Source of the DNA: Streptomyces sp. NBC_00249
GTDB taxonomy: Bacteria; Actinomycetota; Actinomycetes; Streptomycetales; Streptomycetaceae
Direction: 5' to 3'
Length of the DNA: 64,000 bases
Assembly (NCBI RefSeq): GCF_026342355.1
Contig: NZ_JAPEMV010000004.1
Span: forward strand, 62,001 to 126,000
The translations under genes and the position numbers were made by a program. Below are positions 1-8,923 of this stretch, in pieces; position 1 is the stretch's first letter; each line of letters starts with the position of its first letter. Below the pieces are notes generated by a model that was not told where the DNA came from, did not search any database, and worked only from the letters and a program-made list of their open reading frames with translations.

Positions 1-171
1 GACCCGGAAGGTGACGTTGTTGGACTCTCCGGGCAGCGCGGCGAAGTTGATCTGGGAGCCGCTGCGGATCACGAACGCCGGGTCGGCGGCCGCAGGGCCG
101 GCGAACGCCAGCGTCAGCGTGAGGGCGGCCACGGAGGGGAGCGCGACGCGTGCCGTGCGGAGGATGTTCAT
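1..171 (-). CDS. N-terminus of a secreted protein (cut by window edge)
   Basis: The minus strand opens with an ATG at 171 and stays open for 57 codons to the window edge. The product begins with a signal peptide: MNILRTAR, a hydrophobic stretch through TLTLAFAG, and an AAAD cleavage region near residue 28. The mature part starts PAFVIRSGSQINFAALPGE. An AAGGA-like ribosome site (complement of tccttc) lies about 8 bases before the ATG. The C-terminus is outside the window, so no family can be named. Confidence 0.65.
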   Translation of the reverse strand, partial: MNILRTARVALPSVAALTLTLAFAGPAAADPAFVIRSGSQINFAALPGESNNVTFRV

Positions 172-328
172 GGGTGCAGTCCTTCGGTTGCCGTAGGCGG
201 ACCGGATCGAGGGTCCGTCGATCCTGAGCGCTACCCAGAGCAACCGTCAGTTTCATATCATCTACCCGGAGTTACCCCGACTGCCGCAGCACAAGCCTCC
301 GTCCGGCCGCTGCCCCGACCGGGCCGTC

Positions 329-1789
329 TCAGGTCATCCAGCGGTCCGGGCGGGCCGTCGCGCGGGAGGTGCGGGAGCGGGTGGCCTGGGCTTCGAGGAG
401 GGCGGCGGCTTCGGCGGTGGCGCGCAGGTGGGCCGTGACGGTGCCGTTCGCGCCGGTGTCCACGTGGACGTCGGCCACGCCGCGGGCCCGCTGCCAGGGG
501 CCCTGCGAGCGGCGCACGCTCTGCACCTTCGCGTGCGGGACGTAGTCGGTACGCCGGCACAGGCGCCCGCGCCGGGCCGCGAAGAGCTCTTCCGAGACGG
601 CCAGCCCGTACCCCTTCCACCACACCGGCACCACCCACCGCGAGCCGGCGCGCGGGGACGGGGTGAACTCCAGGGCGCCCAGATCGGCGCCCGGCAGCAC
701 GCGGGCGATGACCGCGTGGGCGGCGGCCCGCGTGGCGACGGGGACCAGCACCTCGTTCTTGGAGCCCGCCACGGCCAGCTCCACCCGGACCCAGCCGAGC
801 CGCCGCCACAGCAGCGGCTCCACGATCCGTACGCTCTGCACGCGCCCCGGCGGGACCGTCTCGTGGGCCCGGTCCAGCAGCCCGTGGTCCAGGCGCAGCC
901 CGTCGGGGGACTCGGCGACGGTCCAGTCGTACTCGGTGAGGAAGCGGCCGAGGCTGCCCGACCAGACGGCGCCCAGCAGCGGGACCAGGGTGGCCACCGC
1001 CGCCCAGAGGTTGTCGCTGAGCCACCACACGGCGAGCGGGGCCGTGAGCCCGACGGCGAGGGCCGCCCACACGCCGAGGCTCAGCAGCAGGGACACCGCG
1101 AGGTGGCGCACCGGCACCCGCAGCAGTTCGCGTGCGGGGGCCTGGCCGACGGTGGCGGCGTGTGCGGGGGCGAAGCCGGCGGCGCGGGCCAGCAGCTCGG
1201 CGCGCAGGGCGGTGGCGTCGGCCTCGGCGAGGAAGGACAGCTCGTCCTTCGCCTCGGTGCCGATGACGTCGAGCCGCAGCTTCGCGACCCCGGCGATCCG
1301 GGCCAGCATCGGGCGGGTGACGTCCACGGCCTGGATCCGGTCGAGCCGGATGTGGGCGGTGCGGCGGAAGAGGAGGCCGGTGCGGATGCGCAGCTCGGTG
1401 TCGGTGACGGCGTAGTGGGTGAACCACCAGCTGAGGAAGCCGTACGTGCCGAAGACGAGGACCAGGGCGGTCAGCGCGAGCAGCCGCAGCTGCACGGAGA
1501 GGGCGCCGGCCCACTCCTCGACGCGTTCGCCCTGCTGGGCGGCGATGCCGACGGTGGCGGCGATCGGCACCCACGCGCGGCGCAGCGGGGTCAGGACGTG
1601 CAGCCTCCGCTCGACGGCTCCCGGAGCCCCGGCGGAGACGGGCTCCAGCCCGGACGGCGCGACCGGCCCGCCGGACGGCTCGGGGTACGGCTCCCCGTAG
1701 GCCCCGACCGCCTCCCCGTCCGGCTGCGGAATCGCCTGCGGTACCGGCTCCCGCGCCGGCTCCCCCACCCGCTCCCCCGGCCCGCTCAC
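329..1789 (-). CDS. PH-domain membrane protein, YdbT-like
   Basis: This is a 486-residue membrane protein with three bacterial PH (bPH2, DUF304) units. The units start near RIRTGLLFRRTAHIRLDRIQ, GLRLDHGLLDRAHETVPPGR and ELFAARRGRLCRRTDYVPHA. Each has the 'G.L.R....P...VQSV' pattern of the YdbS/YdbT family. Hydrophobic spans separate the units. The GTG start at 1789 overlaps the stop of the upstream YdbS-like gene by four bases (GTGA), which implies translational coupling; the open frame continues upstream but only as a shadow of that gene. In Bacillus, YdbS/YdbT are membrane proteins linked to resistance to competitor antimicrobials. The role here is not shown. The N-terminal 40 residues are rich in Pro, Glu and Gly and probably disordered. 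Confidence 0.85.
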   Translation of the reverse strand: MSGPGERVGEPAREPVPQAIPQPDGEAVGAYGEPYPEPSGGPVAPSGLEPVSAGAPGAVERRLHVLTPLRRAWVPIAATVGIAAQQGERVEEWAGALSVQLRLLALTALVLVFGTYGFLSWWFTHYAVTDTELRIRTGLLFRRTAHIRLDRIQAVDVTRPMLARIAGVAKLRLDVIGTEAKDELSFLAEADATALRAELLARAAGFAPAHAATVGQAPARELLRVPVRHLAVSLLLSLGVWAALAVGLTAPLAVWWLSDNLWAAVATLVPLLGAVWSGSLGRFLTEYDWTVAESPDGLRLDHGLLDRAHETVPPGRVQSVRIVEPLLWRRLGWVRVELAVAGSKNEVLVPVATRAAAHAVIARVLPGADLGALEFTPSPRAGSRWVVPVWWKGYGLAVSEELFAARRGRLCRRTDYVPHAKVQSVRRSQGPWQRARGVADVHVDTGANGTVTAHLRATAEAAALLEAQATRSRTSRATARPDRWMT

Positions 1790-2277
1790 AGCCCCGCCGA
1801 CCTTGCTTCGCCCAGCTCCGTCAGCCGGTCCCGCAGCCGCTCGGCCTCCGCCGGCACCAGCCCCGGGATCTTGGCGTCCGTCGCGGCGGCGGCCGTGTGC
1901 AGCTGTACGGAGGCCAGCCCGAAGCGCCGCTCCAGCGGCCCGGAGGTGACCTCGACCAGCTGCATCCGCCCGTACGGGACCACGGTCTCCTGCCGCCACA
2001 GGACGCCCCGGCTGATCAGCAGGTCGTCGGCCCGTTCGGCGTACCGCCAGGACCGCCAGTTCCGCCCGAGCATGACCCACCCCCAGGCCAGGACCCCGAG
2101 CCACGGCGCCCCGAGGGCCGCCCAGGCGGGGCCGCCGAGGACGCCGAGCAGTACCGCCGTCGCCGTGGCGAGCAGCAGCGTCCAGATCACCAGCAGCAGC
2201 CGCCGGAGCGTGAGCAGCCCGCCCGGCAGCCCCACCCATGCGGGCCGGCCCGTCTCACCCGTCGTCCCGATTTCCAT
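1786..2277 (-). CDS. PH-domain membrane protein, YdbS-like
   Basis: This is a 163-residue protein with two hydrophobic spans at about residues 20-47 and 51-70, followed by one bPH2 domain. That domain contains LLISRGVLWRQETVVPYGRM and the conserved 'GPLERRFGLASVQLHTA' turn-strand region. Size and layout match YdbS, the usual small partner of YdbT, and the YdbT-like gene follows with a four-base overlap. The two products probably form one membrane complex. The ATG at 2277 is divergent from the nuoD-like gene, with about 30 bases between the two start codons. Confidence 0.85.
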   Translation of the reverse strand: MEIGTTGETGRPAWVGLPGGLLTLRRLLLVIWTLLLATATAVLLGVLGGPAWAALGAPWLGVLAWGWVMLGRNWRSWRYAERADDLLISRGVLWRQETVVPYGRMQLVEVTSGPLERRFGLASVQLHTAAAATDAKIPGLVPAEAERLRDRLTELGEARSAGL

Positions 2278-2308
2278 ACGCCCACCCTAGGACTGCGACA
2301 ATGCCGCC

Positions 2309-3451
2309 ATGACGGAGACCACGGTCGGCATCGGCGGCGCGGCGGAGAGCACCGACATGGTGCTCAACATCGGACCGCAGCACCCTTCCACGCACGGCGT
2401 GCTGCGCCTGCGGCTCGTCCTGGACGGCGAGCGGATCGTCAGCGCCGAGCCGGTGGTCGGCTACATGCACCGCGGCGCCGAGAAGCTCTTCGAGGCCCGC
2501 GACTACCGCCAGATCGTGATGCTCGCGAACCGCCACGACTGGCTGTCCGCGTTCTCCAACGAGCTGGGCGTGGTCATGGCCGTCGAGCGGATGCTCGGCA
2601 TGGAGGTCCCCGAGCGCGCGGTGTGGATGCGGACCCTCCTCGCGGAGCTGAACCGGGTCCTGAACCACCTGATGTTCCTCGGCTCCTACCCCCTGGAGCT
2701 GGGCGGCATCACCCCGATCTTCCACGCGTTCCGCGAGCGCGAGGAGCTCCAGGCCGTCATGGAGGAGATCTCCGGCGGCCGCATGCACTACATGTTCAAC
2801 CGGGTCGGCGGCCTCAAGGAGGACCTCCCGGCCGGCTGGCTGGGCCGGGCCCGCGAGGCCATCGCCGACGTCCGGACCCGGATGGACGTCTACGACAAGC
2901 TCGTCCGCGGCAACGAGATCTTCCGCGGCCGCACGCGCGGCGTCGGCGTCCTGTCCCGGGAGGCGGTGCACGCGTACGGGGTCTCCGGCCCCATCGCCCG
3001 CGCCTCCGGCGTCGACTTCGACCTGCGGCGCGACGAGCCGTACCTGGCGTACGGCGAGCTCCAGGACGTCCTGAAGGTGGTCACCCGCACCGAGGGCGAC
3101 TGCCTGGCCCGCTTCGAGGTGCTCCTCGACCAGACGCACAACGCCCTCGACCTGGCGGTGGCCTGCCTGGACCGGATGGCGGAGCTGGCGCCGGGGCCGG
3201 TCAACCAGCGCCTGCCGAAGGTGCTGAAGGCCCCGGAGGGCAGCACGTACGCCTGGACGGAGAACCCGCTCGGCATCAACGGCTACTACCTGGTCTCGAA
3301 GGGCGAGAAGACCCCGTACCGGCTGAAGCTGCGCAGCGCCTCCTACAACAACATCCAGGCCCTCGCCGTCCTGCTGCCGGGGCAGCTGGTCGCGGACATG
3401 GTGTCGATCCTGGGCTCGCTGTTCTTCGTCGTCGGCGACATCGACAAGTGA
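2309..3451 (+). CDS. nuoD: NADH-quinone oxidoreductase subunit D, orphan paralogue
   Basis: This 380-residue protein is the 49-kDa (NuoD) type subunit of respiratory complex I, which lines the quinone pocket. The family signatures are clear: NIGPQHPSTHGVLRL near residues 20-34, GYMHRGAEKL near 52-61, and the C-terminal LRSASYNNIQAL...GQLVADMVSILGS...FVVGDIDK. No other nuo gene is present in the window, so this is the stand-alone second copy often found in streptomycetes rather than part of the 14-gene operon. The chemistry implied is transfer of electrons from the N2 cluster to menaquinone. Whether it replaces the operon-encoded NuoD in some condition is unknown. Confidence 0.93.
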   Translation: MTETTVGIGGAAESTDMVLNIGPQHPSTHGVLRLRLVLDGERIVSAEPVVGYMHRGAEKLFEARDYRQIVMLANRHDWLSAFSNELGVVMAVERMLGMEVPERAVWMRTLLAELNRVLNHLMFLGSYPLELGGITPIFHAFREREELQAVMEEISGGRMHYMFNRVGGLKEDLPAGWLGRAREAIADVRTRMDVYDKLVRGNEIFRGRTRGVGVLSREAVHAYGVSGPIARASGVDFDLRRDEPYLAYGELQDVLKVVTRTEGDCLARFEVLLDQTHNALDLAVACLDRMAELAPGPVNQRLPKVLKAPEGSTYAWTENPLGINGYYLVSKGEKTPYRLKLRSASYNNIQALAVLLPGQLVADMVSILGSLFFVVGDIDK

Positions 3452-3530
3452 CCGGCGGCCGGTCCGGCCCGACCTGACAGTCGCCCGATATCCCGGTGAG
3501 GGCGGGCCCGGGCCGACCTAGGGTGCCCCC

Positions 3531-4394
3531 ATGACCACGGGCACGCACACCGACACCATCGCCGCCTACCTGCGCCGGCTCGGCATCGCCGACCCCGGTG
3601 CACCCTCCGTCGAGGGGCTGTTCGCGCTCCAGAGGGCGCACCTGGAGCGGATCTCCTACGACAACGTCGACGTCCAGCTGGGCCGGCCGCCGGCCATCGA
3701 CCCCGAGCTGTCGGCCCGCCGCTTCGCCGCCGGGCGCGGGGGCTACTGCTTCCACCTCAACGGCGGTTTCGCGCTGCTGCTGGAGACCCTGGGGTACGAG
3801 GTCACGCGCCACGTCGGCGGTGTGTGCGCCGAAGCCGACTCGCGCGAGGTCGGCGGCGGGCACCTCGTGCTGACCGTCCGCGTCGGGGGCACCGCCTACT
3901 GGGTGGAGGCCGGGCTCGGGGACGGCCCGTACGAGCCGCTGCCGCTGCGCGAGGGCGCGTACGAGCAGAGCGGCTTCGGGTACGCGATGGAGCGGCTGGA
4001 GCCGCTGGAGGGCGAGGGCCCGGGCTGGAGCTTCCTCACCCCCGCCGGCCACATGCCCCGGGTGAACTTCCGCGACGCCCCCGCGACCACGGCCGACTTC
4101 GAGGCGATGCACACCTGGCTGTCGACCTCCGAGGACTCTCCCTTCGTACGGACCTTCGCGCTGCTGCGGCGGGACGCGGAGGGCGCGGACATCCTGCGCG
4201 GCCGCGTCCTGAGCCGCGTCGAGCCCGCGAAGGGCACGACGGAACGGGTACTGGACGGGCCCGAGGAGCTGTTCGAGGTCATCGGGACCCTCTTCGGCCG
4301 GGCCCTCGACGACCTGACCCCGGCGGACCGGGCGGCGCTGTGGGCCCGGGTGAACCGGGCGCACACGGCGTGGCTCGCCACCCACCGCCGCTGA
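3531..4394 (+). CDS. arylamine N-acetyltransferase
   Basis: This is a 287-residue enzyme of the NAT family, which moves acetyl from acetyl-CoA to arylamines or hydrazines through a cysteine. The motif GRGGYCFHLNGG places the nucleophile at Cys73, and HLVLTVRV gives His111. The usual third member of the triad is the Asp of a DVGFG motif. Here the matching segment reads VEAGLGDG, so that position is Glu126. Either Glu substitutes or activity is altered; this is the notable oddity. Length fits the family (270-290). The same fold is used by amide synthases in ansamycin pathways, but no such cluster is nearby. Confidence 0.9.
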   Translation: MTTGTHTDTIAAYLRRLGIADPGAPSVEGLFALQRAHLERISYDNVDVQLGRPPAIDPELSARRFAAGRGGYCFHLNGGFALLLETLGYEVTRHVGGVCAEADSREVGGGHLVLTVRVGGTAYWVEAGLGDGPYEPLPLREGAYEQSGFGYAMERLEPLEGEGPGWSFLTPAGHMPRVNFRDAPATTADFEAMHTWLSTSEDSPFVRTFALLRRDAEGADILRGRVLSRVEPAKGTTERVLDGPEELFEVIGTLFGRALDDLTPADRAALWARVNRAHTAWLATHRR

Positions 4395-4441
4395 CACCGC
4401 CGCTGACACCGCCGCCGATACCGCCGCCGACACCGCCGGGC
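4383..4441 (+). repeat. short imperfect tandem repeat after the NAT gene
   Basis: Four to five imperfect copies of a 12-base unit, caccgccgctga or caccgccgccga, run from the last codons of the N-acetyltransferase gene into the intergenic space. It looks like slippage-type expansion of GC-rich sequence. No function is evident. Confidence 0.6.
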
Positions 4442-4501
4442 CTGGGCCGGGCCCACGAGGGCGGCGGCGTCGATGTCGGTGCGGCAGGGCAGACTTGGGG
4501 C

Positions 4502-4717
4502 ATGTCCCACTCCCCCCGACGGGCCTGCCCGACCTGCGGCCGCGACTGCGCCGTGACGGCCGGCCGGATCGCCCGCCACGACCCCCCGGCCGGGCGCGGG
4601 CGCGGCGACCTGGTGTCCTGCCCCGGCTCCCGGGCGCGGGTGATGCTCGGCGCCTCCGCCCCGACGCTGGACGGCTTCGCCCTCGCCCCGCATCCGGGCC
4701 AGCTGCCGCTGTTCTGA
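4502..4717 (+). CDS. small zinc-ribbon-like protein
   Basis: This 71-residue frame starts with ATG at 4502. The protein opens MSHSPRRACPTCGRDCAV, so a CPxCGxxC cluster at residues 9-15 could hold a metal. A third region, DLVSCPGSR, adds one more Cys near residue 40. The rest is basic and then hydrophobic (APTLDGFALAPHPGQLPLF). It resembles small zinc-ribbon proteins widespread in streptomycetes, but I cannot name a function. GC bias by codon position supports coding. Confidence 0.6.
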   Translation: MSHSPRRACPTCGRDCAVTAGRIARHDPPAGRGRGDLVSCPGSRARVMLGASAPTLDGFALAPHPGQLPLF

Positions 4718-4765
4718 GCCCGGCGGACCGGCGCCGACGGGTTTCCTACCCGCCCGCCCCTGAGC

Positions 4766-4815
4766 GGCGCACGGGGGCTGGCCCCCGGTAACGCGCGGGG
4801 GCGTTCCCCGTGTTG
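4766..4815. repeat. copy of a dispersed GC-rich intergenic repeat
   Basis: The block around ggggctggcccccggtaacg is nearly the same as the block at 40971-40990 (ggggctggcccccggcaacg). Both lie just upstream of a plus-strand gene. The inner part is self-complementary (gggggctggccccc). It resembles scattered non-coding repeats of Streptomyces genomes. Confidence 0.5.
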
Positions 4816-4847
4816 GGGGCGGGGGTGGCGTCCGTAGCGTTCGGGGC

Positions 4848-6107
4848 ATGACGACGACGAGCCCCTCCTTCCGCAGCCGCACCCGCACCCGCCGGCCGTG
4901 GCTGCGCCGCAGCGCGGCCGCCGTGGCCCTGGCCGCCGTACTCGGCGGGGCCGCCGCCCCCATGGCCCTGGCCGCGCCCTCCGCCGCGGCGGCCCCCGCC
5001 ACCGCCCGGGGCACGCTGATCTCCGTCACCCCGCTCGACACCCTCGACCGCGCCCAGGTCGTCGCCGCCCTCGCCGGACTCGGCATCGACGGCGCCACCG
5101 TCCGGTACGGCGTCGGAGCGCACCGGCTCACCTACGCCACCATCGACCCCCAGGGCCGCCCCACCACCGCCACCGGGCTCCTGGTCCTGCCGCGCGGGGG
5201 CCCGCACCGCCTGGACCTGGTCTCCGACACCCACGGCACCGTCGCCACCCGCACGGACGCCCCGTCCGGCGACGCCGGCTCCAACCGGCTCACCCCGTAC
5301 CTGCACGCCTCGGCCGGCCGCGCCGTCGCCGCCCCCGACTACCTGGGCCTGGGCGGCGGCCCCGGCCCGCACCCCTACATGGACACCGCCTCCGCGGTCA
5401 CCGCCTCCGTCGACATGCTGAAGGCGGCCCGCAGCGCGGCCGAGCGGCTGGGCCGCCCCGTGACCCGGGACGTGTACGCCACCGGCTTCTCCCAGGGCGG
5501 GCAGGTGGCGATGGCCCTGGGCCGCGAGCTGTCCCGGGGCCGCGACGGCCTGCGGCTGCGCGCGCTGGCCCCGATGGCCGGCCCGTACGATCTGAGCGGC
5601 TCGCAGAACCCCGGCATCAGCGACGGCAGCGTCGCGCCGCGCTCCGCCGTCTACTACCTCACCTACTTCCTGACCGCGCAGAACCGCCTCCACCCCCTGT
5701 ACGGGGACCCGGCCGAGGTGTTCCGGGCACCTTATGCACAGGCTGTGGAAGGCCTGTTCGACGGGAGCCACTCCTTCGAGGAGATCATCACCGCGCTGCC
5801 CGAGGACACCGGGCAGCTGCTGACCCCGCGGTGGGCGGAGCTGGTGCGCCACCCGCAGGGCGCCTACCTCGACGCCCTCAAGGCCAACGACGGGGTCTGC
5901 GACTGGAAGCCGCCCGTCCCGGTACGCCTCTACGCTGGCTCGGGGGACACCGACGTGCCGATCGCCAACTCCCGCGCCTGCGCGGCGGCCCTGGCCCGGC
6001 ACGGGGTCCGCGCGAAGCTCGTCGACCAGGGCCCGGACGCCGACCACACCGCCAGCGCGGTCCGCTCGGCCCCCCAGGCCGTCCGCTGGTTCGACTCCCT
6101 GCGCTAG
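4848..6107 (+). CDS. secreted alpha/beta hydrolase (lipase-like)
   Basis: This 419-residue protein has an N-terminal export signal: a long basic region with RRPWLRRS, a hydrophobic AAAVALAAVLGGAAA core, and a cleavage region around AAPSAAAAPA. The double-arginine region suggests the Tat route as one possibility. The catalytic serine is in GFSQG (TGFSQGGQVAM). The acid is likely in GSGDTDVP and the base in DADHTAS, an order that fits the lipase/esterase alpha/beta-hydrolase fold. It probably splits esters outside the cell; the substrate is unknown. Its TAG stop shares the CTAG palindrome with the stop of the convergent oxidoreductase gene. Confidence 0.85.
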   Translation: MTTTSPSFRSRTRTRRPWLRRSAAAVALAAVLGGAAAPMALAAPSAAAAPATARGTLISVTPLDTLDRAQVVAALAGLGIDGATVRYGVGAHRLTYATIDPQGRPTTATGLLVLPRGGPHRLDLVSDTHGTVATRTDAPSGDAGSNRLTPYLHASAGRAVAAPDYLGLGGGPGPHPYMDTASAVTASVDMLKAARSAAERLGRPVTRDVYATGFSQGGQVAMALGRELSRGRDGLRLRALAPMAGPYDLSGSQNPGISDGSVAPRSAVYYLTYFLTAQNRLHPLYGDPAEVFRAPYAQAVEGLFDGSHSFEEIITALPEDTGQLLTPRWAELVRHPQGAYLDALKANDGVCDWKPPVPVRLYAGSGDTDVPIANSRACAAALARHGVRAKLVDQGPDADHTASAVRSAPQAVRWFDSLR

Positions 6108-6976
6108 GCCTTCGCCGGCGTCCCGGCCTCCAGCAGCCCGAGCAGCCGGGTGGTGCCGTCCGCCCCGAAGCCCGCCTCCACGCCGCGCCGGTACAGGTCG
6201 GCGTGGGCGGCGAGGATCGAGGTGTCCACGCCGGAGTCGGCCGCCGTGTGCAGGACGTGTTCGAGGCTCGCCGCGCACATGGCGAGCCGGGCGGCCGAGC
6301 CGTCGTGGTCGCCGGCGTCGACGGCCGGGGTGGTGAACTCGTAGAACCCGCGCATGCTGTCGGCCGTGTACCCGGCGTACGGCAGGACGTCGGCCGCCGT
6401 CAGGCCGTTGGCCCGGGCCACGGCGAGGGCCTGGTACCAGCCGGTGTAGGCGGTCCAGAACATGATCATGTTGAGCTGGTAGTAGAGCTGCGCGTAGCCC
6501 GGGTCGGCGCCCCGGTAGTCGGTGGCGGCGAGCACGTCGAGCGCGGCGCGGTGCTCCTCGTACGTCTCGCCCGGGCCGCTGACGAAGATGCTGGCCCCCT
6601 CCTGGCCGATGCCGGCCGGCGGGACGTTGACCCCGCCGGTGAGGTAGCCGGCGGCCCCGCGCTCCTCGGCCCAGCGGGCGGCGGCGCGGGCCTTGTCCGG
6701 GACGTCCGAGGAGAGGTTGGCGAGGACCCGGCCGGCGAGCGGGACCCCGTCGAGCGCGGTGCGCATGGCGTCCGCGTCGATGAGGCTCAGCACGGTCAGC
6801 GGGCTCGCGGCGACGGCCTCGGCGGCGCTGGCGGCCCGCCGCGCGCCGCGCGCCACCAGCGCGTCGTCCTTGCCCGGGCTGCGGTTCCAGACGGTGACCC
6901 GGTAGCCGGCGTCGAGGTAGGCGGCGGCCATGGCCTGGCCCATGGGCCCGAGTCCGACGATCGAGATCTGGTTCAT
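6104..6976 (-). CDS. NAD(P)-dependent oxidoreductase, imine-reductase-like
   Basis: This 290-residue protein starts with a Rossmann motif, SIVGLGPMGQAMAAAYLDAGY, followed by VWNRSPGKDDAL, typical of NADPH binding in the beta-hydroxyacid dehydrogenase / imine reductase group. The C-terminal half is helical, as in IREDs. The usual Lys of beta-hydroxyacid dehydrogenases is not evident; the matching region reads YYQLNMIMFWTAYTGWYQAL, which favours an imine reductase. It is transcribed away from a TetR gene across twin operators, so it is probably that regulator's target. The substrate is not predictable. Confidence 0.85.
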   Translation of the reverse strand: MNQISIVGLGPMGQAMAAAYLDAGYRVTVWNRSPGKDDALVARGARRAASAAEAVAASPLTVLSLIDADAMRTALDGVPLAGRVLANLSSDVPDKARAAARWAEERGAAGYLTGGVNVPPAGIGQEGASIFVSGPGETYEEHRAALDVLAATDYRGADPGYAQLYYQLNMIMFWTAYTGWYQALAVARANGLTAADVLPYAGYTADSMRGFYEFTTPAVDAGDHDGSAARLAMCAASLEHVLHTAADSGVDTSILAAHADLYRRGVEAGFGADGTTRLLGLLEAGTPAKA

Positions 6977-7010
6977 GACGGAGTTCTCCTCAGGAGCTGT
7001 GCACGGAAGC

Positions 7011-7081
7011 GCTCTAGAACGAACGCTCTATCCAGTGATCGGGACGACCGTAGCACGCTCTAGAACGAACGCTCTATCCAG
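7011..7081. promoter_or_regulatory. twin TetR-type operators
   Basis: Two perfect 25-base direct copies occupy 7011-7035 and 7057-7081, 46 bases apart from start to start. Each contains the partly palindromic core tagaacgaacgctcta, whose ends TAGA/TCTA are inverted as in many TetR sites. They lie between the oxidoreductase start (6976) and the tetR start (7103). The regulator probably represses both genes and itself from these sites. Confidence 0.75.
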
Positions 7082-7102
7082 AAGAGCGGGTAGACTCCCG
7101 CC

Positions 7103-7714
7103 ATGGCAGCGACGACGAAGACGAAGACGGCGGCTCCGGCGACGGAACCGGGGACGCGCGACCGTCTGGTCCGCACCGCCTCCCACCTCATGCAGCACGG
7201 CGGCTACGAGAGCACCCCGGTCAAACAGCTGGTCCGCGAGGCGGAGGCCACCCTCGGCTCGCTCTACCACTTCTTCCCGGGCGGCAAGCAGGAGCTCGCG
7301 GTCGCCGCGATCCGCTTCGGCGACGGCGAGTTCGCCCAGCTGCTCCGCGACGGGCTCGCCGGCCACGAGGACCCGGCGCGGGCGGTCGAGGCCGTGGCCG
7401 AGCTGCTCGCCGACGCCCTCGCGGCGTCGGACTGGCGCGACGGCTGCCCCGTGACGGCCACCGCGCTGGAATCCGTGGGCCGCCTCCCGGAGCTCCAGGA
7501 GGCCTGCGCCCAGTCCTTCGGGCACTGGCAGGAGCTCGTCGCGCAGAGGCTGCTGGCCTCGGGCATCGCGGAACCGGAGGCCCGCGACCTGGCGGTGACG
7601 ATCGTCGCCACCCTGGAGGGCGCCGAGATGACCTCCCAGGTCACCGCCAGCCGCACCCCGCTCCTGCTGGCCGGCCGCCACCTGGCCCGCCTGGTGGCCT
7701 CGTACCTGCCCTGA
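7103..7714 (+). CDS. TetR/AcrR-family repressor
   Basis: This is a 203-residue regulator. The N-terminal DNA-binding part reads TRDRLVRTASHLMQHGGYESTPVKQLVREAEATLGSLYHFFPGGKQEL, the TetR helix-turn-helix of the LmrA/YxaF type. The C-terminal helical domain binds an unknown ligand. It is divergent from the imine-reductase-like gene, with two 25-bp operator copies in the gap. That layout suggests control of the oxidoreductase by its substrate or a toxic amine or imine. The ATG at 7103 sits only 22 bases past the second operator, so autoregulation is likely. Confidence 0.9.
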   Translation: MAATTKTKTAAPATEPGTRDRLVRTASHLMQHGGYESTPVKQLVREAEATLGSLYHFFPGGKQELAVAAIRFGDGEFAQLLRDGLAGHEDPARAVEAVAELLADALAASDWRDGCPVTATALESVGRLPELQEACAQSFGHWQELVAQRLLASGIAEPEARDLAVTIVATLEGAEMTSQVTASRTPLLLAGRHLARLVASYLP

Positions 7715-7738
7715 ACGCCCGGAGGAGCAGTCCGACTA

Positions 7739-8923
7739 GTGATCTGGTTTTGAGGTCTGGGCTCGCCCCATGAGGCGTGTTCTGTTTCAGATCTTGGGTT
7801 CTGCCTGACGGGGCCCGGATCGGTCCGGTGTCCTGGTGGGATGGGCGATAACAGGCTCCCGCCAGTGGTGCTGTCGGAGGCTGAACGACTGACGCTGGAG
7901 AGCTGGGCCAAGCGGCGTTCAACGGCGCAGGGCCTGGCCCAGCGCGCGCGGATCGTGTTGGCGTGCGCGCGTGGGTGGAACAACACGATGGTCGCTGCGC
8001 GGCTGGACACAGAGCGCAAGACGGTGGCCAGATGGCGGACCCGGTTCCTGCGGGACCGGCTGGAGGGCCTGGCGGACGAACCGCGGCCCGGGGTGCCGAG
8101 GAGCATCACCGACGCCCAGGTGGAAGAGGTGGTGGTCCGCACTCTTGAGGAGACCCCTGCGGGTGGGACGCACTGGTCGAAGCGGGAGCTGGCCAAGGTC
8201 GTGGGGATCTCGCCTGCGAGTGTGCTGAGGATCTGGCATGCGTTCGGTCTGCAGCCATGGCGGACCGAGACGTTCAAGATCTCACCGGACCCGTTCCTGA
8301 TCGACAAGGTCCGTGACGTGGTGGGCCTCTACCTGGCCCCGCCGGCGAACGCCGTCGTGTTCGCGGTGGATGAGAAACCGCAGATCCAGGCCCTGGAGCG
8401 GACCGCGCCGGTGCTGCCGATGCTGCCCGGGGTGCCCGAGCGGCGGAGTTTCGACTACGTCCGCCACGGCACCGTCGACCTGTTCGCCGCGTTGAACACC
8501 GCGACGGGCAAGGTGATCACAAAACTGTCCGCGCAGCACCGGGCCGTGGACTTCCGGGACTTCCTCGACGAGATCGACCGCCAGACCGGCAAGGGCCTGG
8601 CGGTCCACGTGATCTGCGACAACCTCTCCGCTCACAAAGCACCCGTGGTGCACAAGTGGCTCCTGGCACATCCCCGCTTCCAGCTCCACTTCACCCCCAC
8701 GTACTCGTCATGGATCAATCAGGTCGAGCGGTGGTTCGCCGAGCTGGAACGACGCTGCCTCGAACGCGGAGTGTTCTGCTCCCTCGACGACCTCAAGGCC
8801 GCCCTCGAGAATTGGATCAAGGTCTGGAACGATGAGGCCCGGCCCTTCAAGTGGACCAAGACCGCCGACCAGATCCTCGACCGCATCTGCCGCTACTGCG
8901 ACAGGATCTCCAAACCAGATCAC
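7739..8923 (+). mobile_element. IS630-family insertion sequence, intact
   Basis: The element is 1185 bases. It begins GTGATCTGGTTT and ends AAACCAGATCAC, giving a perfect 12-base terminal inverted repeat that continues imperfectly inward. It is flanked by TA on both sides (7737-7738 and 8924-8925), the dinucleotide that IS630/Tc1 elements duplicate. The rejoined target reads gtccgaCTAGgagatgg. Its single gene is the DDE transposase. The ends are identical and the gene is open, so it may still be active or be a recent arrival. Confidence 0.93.
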
